In this document: piece after piece, positions 6,943 to 9,452 of the stretch
Layout: the number at the start of each line of letters is the position of its first letter
Numbering within the stretch: the stretch's first letter is position 1
The notes under the pieces: model-generated
What the model was told of the DNA's origin: nothing
Seen by the model: the letters and a program-made list of their open reading frames with translations, nothing else
The model's database searches: none
Translations under genes and position numbers: made by a program
Assembly: GCA_046538345.1 (NCBI GenBank)
Contig: JBKHJB010000086.1
Location: 1-9,452, forward strand
Direction of reading: 5' to 3'
Origin: PUND01 sp046538345
Lineage (GTDB): Bacteria; Planctomycetota; Phycisphaerae; SM23-33
DNA: 9,452 bases

Positions 6943-7167
6943 ATGTGTGCGAGAGGATTTCCCGGCAGGAAATCCTCTCGCACACAGAGCGGGAGAAAGT
7001 AGTCAGTAGAGAGGAGAAAAAGCGGCTGACGCGGCAAGGGGCGAACCGGCGAAACCCGTTGGCGGGGTTTCTCCCGCGGTCTCCTGTCAACTTTCTACTC
7101 TCTGTTCGCCGCAACCGTCATCCGAACAAGGGGGTTCCGGTTTGCCGGGAAGTAATCCCGCACACAT
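6943..7167. repeat. MITE-like non-coding element with terminal inverted repeats
   Basis: This occupies most of the 311-bp gap (6862-7172) between the UbiB-like gene and aspS. The ends are imperfect inverted repeats of about 25 bases (6943-6967 and 7143-7167), sharing ATGTGTGCG, GGATT and CCCGGCA with small gaps between them. Inside, 6989-6998 and 7068-7077 are a perfect 10-bp inverted pair. Nearby, 6992-7019 and 7078-7105 match as inverted arms at roughly 20 of 28 positions and are 7-base periodic, with units such as AAAGTAG, TCAGTAG and AGAGGAG. A hairpin lies at the centre (7051-7057 with 7065-7071). I find no open reading frame resembling a transposase. The right end lies 5 bases past the stop codon of the upstream gene, as if inserted there. 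No clear target-site duplication is visible. Confidence 0.6.
6944..6986. repeat. Perfect 19-bp hairpin
   Basis: Bases 6944-6962 pair without mismatch with 6968-6986, leaving a 5-base loop. Read on the minus strand it lies after the UbiB-like gene and just before the candidate aspS promoter. No T-run follows on either strand, so it is not a classical intrinsic terminator. The left stem can instead pair with 6929-6935 (CGCACAC with GTGTGCG at 6945-6951), an alternative fold that overlaps the promoter region. Confidence 0.85.
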
Positions 7168-7172
7168 AGGAG

Positions 7173-8870
7173 CTAAACGCGGCGGGAGCGTATGATGCCG
7201 ATTATCAGCCACAGCCCCAGAACGGCCGCCCCCACATAGCCCAGCACGCCGAGAGTCTGAAGTTCCATCAATCCCAGCACGGTCCCGGTCTCCTGGGTTA
7301 TCAGGAAGCTCGAGCCGATAAGCAGTCCGGTGATAACCAGAGCGAAGCTGATCCGGTTGGAGCTTTTGTCCAACGTGCTGACGAGGTCCCAGAGGTGCTC
7401 GTGCTCGACGTGAACCTGGACCTGGCCCTTCTTGATCTTTCTGACGATGGCCGACAGGTCGCCGGGCAGGCGTACGACGAGATCCATGGCGTCGCGGACG
7501 GTCCTTCGGGCCTGCTGGGCGATACGTCGCGGGTCCATCCGCTCGAGCATCATCCGCCGCGCGTGCGGACGGAGGTGGTCGATGAGTATGAAGTCGCTGT
7601 CCAGCGACGACGACAGCCGCTCGATGGTCATCATGCTCTTGAGCATGAGCGTGAACTCCACCGGCGGGCGGACGTGGTGCCGGCGGATAAGGTCGAACGT
7701 CTGTGCCATCACCTGCCCGAAGGCGATCTCCTTGAGCGGGCGGTGGTGATAGACCTCCAGCAACTGCTGCACGTCACGCTCCAGACGGGCGACGTTGGTA
7801 TCGTCGGAGAGCATGTCGGACCGTTCGAAGGCGTCGGTGAGCCGCTGCGGCTCGACGTGCACAATCGCCAGCACCAGCTCGCTCAGCAACATCCGGTCGT
7901 TGCGGCCCAGGTACGCCACCTGTCCGAAATCCAACGGGACGATGACGTTGCCCGGCAGGATGAAGAGGTTGCCCGGGTGTGGGTCGGTGTGAAAAAAGCC
8001 GAACTCGAATACCTGCCGCAACACGAAGTCGGCGCCGCGCCGGGCGATTTCGCGGGAGTTCAAACCGGCCGCCGCAAGCGCCTCGGCGTCGGTCGGTTTG
8101 ACACCGTCGATGTACTCCATCGTCAGCACGCCGCGGGTGCAAAGCTCGTCCACAACTTCCGGAACGTGAACCGTCTCGTCGTCCCGGAAGCTCTCGGCGA
8201 AGCGCCGAAGGTTATAGACCTCCACGGACAGGTCCACCTCCCGGCCGACCGCTTCGGTGAATTCCCGCACGATACGCACCGGGTCGATGGTCTCGCCGGG
8301 CGACTGACTGGAGCGGTACAGACCGGCGAGGGTCTGGAGTATCTCGCACTCGGTCCGGATGATTTCGACTATATCGGGCCGGCGGACTTTCACCGCAACG
8401 GTCCGACCGGCGTGCGTTACCGCCCGGTGGACCTGAGCGACGCTGCCGGCGGCTACCGGCTCGGGGTCGAACTCGGCAAAGAAATTCTCCAGCTCTCCGC
8501 CCAGCTCGCTTTCCAGCTCGTCGCGGATATGCTCAAACTTCTCCGGCGCGACGCGGTCCTGGAGCTTCTCAAGCTCGGCGGCGTACTCCGGCGGGACGAG
8601 GTCCGGGCGTGTGCTGAGCAGTTGCCCCAGCTTGATGAACGTCGGACCAAGCTCCTCCAGCGCCAGCCGGACGCGCTGCGGGCGCGTCAATGGCTCCCTG
8701 GAGGGCTTTACGTCGCGTGGAACGGCGCGGCGCCCCAGCAGCTTGCGCACGCCGCGTGCGAGCCGACCGGCGGCCTCGGCGAAGCCGTACTTCATCAACA
8801 CCGCCAGTATGTGCCGGTAGCGGCGCAGGTGATGCAGCGTGCGGCCGAATCTGAGTGCCCGCCAGGTCAT
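7173..8870 (-). CDS. ABC1/UbiB-family atypical kinase-like membrane protein
   Basis: A 565-residue member of the ABC1/ADCK/UbiB family, atypical protein kinase-like ATPases linked to quinone synthesis and lipid homeostasis. The family signature KLGQ is at residues 80-83 within PTFIKLGQLLSTRPDLVP. The Ala-rich nucleotide loop AAGSVAQVHRA is at 140-150, the ATP-binding Lys161 in VAVKVRRP, the catalytic segment HTDPHPGN at 294-301, and the metal-binding DFG at 314-316. Two hydrophobic helices close the protein (about 508-525 and 537-560), so it is probably anchored in the cytoplasmic membrane with the kinase fold inside. The ATG at 8870 lies 12 bases after the phasin-like gene's stop and has no clear ribosome-binding site, so its translation may depend on the upstream gene. 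I leave the symbol blank because UbiB and AarF subtypes cannot be told apart here and the organism's quinone is unknown. Confidence 0.93.
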   Translation of the reverse strand: MTWRALRFGRTLHHLRRYRHILAVLMKYGFAEAAGRLARGVRKLLGRRAVPRDVKPSREPLTRPQRVRLALEELGPTFIKLGQLLSTRPDLVPPEYAAELEKLQDRVAPEKFEHIRDELESELGGELENFFAEFDPEPVAAGSVAQVHRAVTHAGRTVAVKVRRPDIVEIIRTECEILQTLAGLYRSSQSPGETIDPVRIVREFTEAVGREVDLSVEVYNLRRFAESFRDDETVHVPEVVDELCTRGVLTMEYIDGVKPTDAEALAAAGLNSREIARRGADFVLRQVFEFGFFHTDPHPGNLFILPGNVIVPLDFGQVAYLGRNDRMLLSELVLAIVHVEPQRLTDAFERSDMLSDDTNVARLERDVQQLLEVYHHRPLKEIAFGQVMAQTFDLIRRHHVRPPVEFTLMLKSMMTIERLSSSLDSDFILIDHLRPHARRMMLERMDPRRIAQQARRTVRDAMDLVVRLPGDLSAIVRKIKKGQVQVHVEHEHLWDLVSTLDKSSNRISFALVITGLLIGSSFLITQETGTVLGLMELQTLGVLGYVGAAVLGLWLIIGIIRSRRV

Positions 8871-8882
8871 GTCATTCGGGGT

Positions 8883-9206
8883 TTACTTCTTACCGCCTTT
8901 CTGGCCCTGATCCTGCCGGCACTGCGCCATAAGCGAATCGAGCTTCGTCTCCAGGCGCTGGATGTCGTCCCTCGTCGGCAGGTTCAGTCGTTCCATGGAC
9001 TGCTGCACCTGCTTGGCGAGTATGTCCTGGAACTCCTGGCGGGCCTGCTTTGCGGTTCCGGTGAGGTCCTCCACGAAACGCCCGCGCTGCGACTTCTCCA
9101 ACTGCCCGCGTTGGACCATCTCGTCGAAGATCTGCTCGGCCCGCTCGCGAGTAACGCTCATCAGACCCAGTCCCGAAAGCATAACTTTGTTCAGGGCATC
9201 AAACAT
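8883..9206 (-). CDS. Phasin-like small coiled-coil protein
   Basis: A 107-residue, almost entirely helical protein. The ATG at 9206 has GGGAG five bases upstream. The N-terminus MFDALNKVMLSGLGLMSVTRERAEQIFDEMVQRG is a short amphipathic segment followed by helix, with a T-R-E-x-A-E pattern. It continues into a long coiled-coil-type helix (about 36-75), the junction LPTRDDIQRLETKLDSL at about 76-92 and a Lys-rich tail. This arrangement is that of the phasin-like / PhaI-PhaF family, whose better-known members coat polyhydroxyalkanoate granules; many distant members have no known link to granules. It is tightly linked to the UbiB-like kinase gene (12-bp gap). A role as a lipid-surface or membrane adaptor for that kinase is a reasonable guess, not shown by the sequence. 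Confidence 0.75.
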   Translation of the reverse strand: MFDALNKVMLSGLGLMSVTRERAEQIFDEMVQRGQLEKSQRGRFVEDLTGTAKQARQEFQDILAKQVQQSMERLNLPTRDDIQRLETKLDSLMAQCRQDQGQKGGKK

Positions 9207-9249
9207 GGCAACTCCCTTCTTTTTGAAGGATTGCGGCTGTCGTGCACAT

Positions 9250-9278
9250 ATTGTAGCGCGCCGGAGAGTCGCAAGCCA
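9250..9278 (-). promoter_or_regulatory. Candidate promoter for the phasin-like/UbiB-like pair
   Basis: In the 87-bp gap before the phasin-like gene the minus strand has TACAAT (9255-9250), five of six matches to the sigma-70 -10 consensus, about 44 bases before the ATG. The best hexamer at 17-base spacing, TGGCTT (9278-9273), is a poor -35. The -10 is the only real support. Confidence 0.35.
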
Positions 9279-9293
9279 GAAGTGATACAGCGC

Positions 9294-9452
9294 TTATATG
9301 TCCAGGCCGAAAAAGTCCGCGGCATTGGCGGTGGTCCGCTCGGCGAGTGATTCGGCGTCCACGCCGCGAACGTCGGCGAGCATCCGCAAAACGTAAGCGA
9401 CGTTCGCCGGCTCGTTGGTGCGCATTTTCCGCACCGGCTCGGGAGAAAGGTA
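9294..9452 (-). CDS. TatD-family metal-dependent hydrolase, C-terminal end
   Basis: The last 52 codons of a minus-strand gene that enters from the window end and stops with TAA at 9296-9294. The peptide starts YLSPEPVRKMRTNEPANVAY, continues with a helix (VLRMLADVRGVDAESLAE) and ends TTANAADFFGLDI. The 'P-V-R-x-x-R-N/T-N-E-P-A-x-V' segment followed by 'L-A-x-x-R-G-V-x-x-x-x-L-A-E-x-T-T-x-N-A-x-x-x-F-G-L' is the typical C-terminus of TatD DNases, metal-dependent phosphoesterases of the amidohydrolase superfamily. The metal-binding residues lie outside the window. The usual final 'RRLF' is 'DFF' here. It is 87 bp upstream of the phasin-like gene, in the same direction. Confidence 0.85.
   Translation of the reverse strand, partial: YLSPEPVRKMRTNEPANVAYVLRMLADVRGVDAESLAERTTANAADFFGLDI

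Noticed and set aside
5239..7002. A 587-residue plus-strand reading frame
   Set aside because: It is antisense to aspS over almost its full length, where all class II synthetase motifs are in the minus frame, and it has no recognisable domain.
6862..7172. T-box riboswitch or tRNA gene upstream of aspS
   Set aside because: I find no T-box bulge sequence, no specifier-loop arrangement and no cloverleaf with a conserved T-loop; the structure is explained by inverted repeats.
7395..9350. A 651-residue plus-strand reading frame
   Set aside because: It runs antisense across the UbiB-like and phasin-like genes, which have clear motifs. Its translation shows no family features and reflects the GC-rich codon pattern of the true strand.

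Overview
The window looks like a high-GC chromosomal segment of a planctomycete-like bacterium, possibly from the Phycisphaerae side of the phylum. This is inferred from the gene families, from the DUF4175-like membrane protein, from lipoproteins with short signal peptides, and from heptanucleotide-rich intergenic repeats. There is no rRNA or other phylogenetic marker to fix the taxonomy. Coding density is high, every gene frame appears intact, and I see no transposase, phage, CRISPR or tRNA gene.

Layout. Positions 1-2731 (minus strand) hold four co-directional cell-envelope genes. In transcription order they are a DUF4175-like membrane protein, a single-pass membrane protein, a small TPR lipoprotein and a second lipoprotein cut by the window start; the last two overlap by 4 bases. 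Positions 2959-4859 (plus strand) hold a two-gene NAD-salvage operon, nicotinamidase followed by nicotinate phosphoribosyltransferase, which turns nicotinamide into nicotinate mononucleotide. It is divergent from the envelope operon across 227 bp. Positions 4860-5040, between two convergent genes, hold a fold-back element built from 7-base repeats.

Positions 5041-9452 (minus strand) read, in transcription order, as the end of a TatD-type hydrolase, a phasin-like small coiled-coil protein, an ABC1/UbiB-family atypical kinase with C-terminal membrane segments, and aspartyl-tRNA synthetase (aspS). The phasin-like and UbiB-like genes are 12 bp apart and are very probably co-transcribed.

The most unusual content is in the two larger intergenic regions. 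One is the heptad fold-back at 4890-5036. The other is a roughly 225-bp element at 6943-7167 upstream of aspS, with imperfect terminal inverted repeats, a perfect 19-bp hairpin at one end, a second pair of degenerate 7-base-periodic arms and an inner hairpin. The two share a design (inverted arms of degenerate heptads around a short unique core) but not a heptad sequence. The aspS leader also has a near-duplicated block and repeated GTGTGCG words. Apart from these repeats the genes are ordinary housekeeping or envelope genes, and I do not see a clear new multi-gene system.
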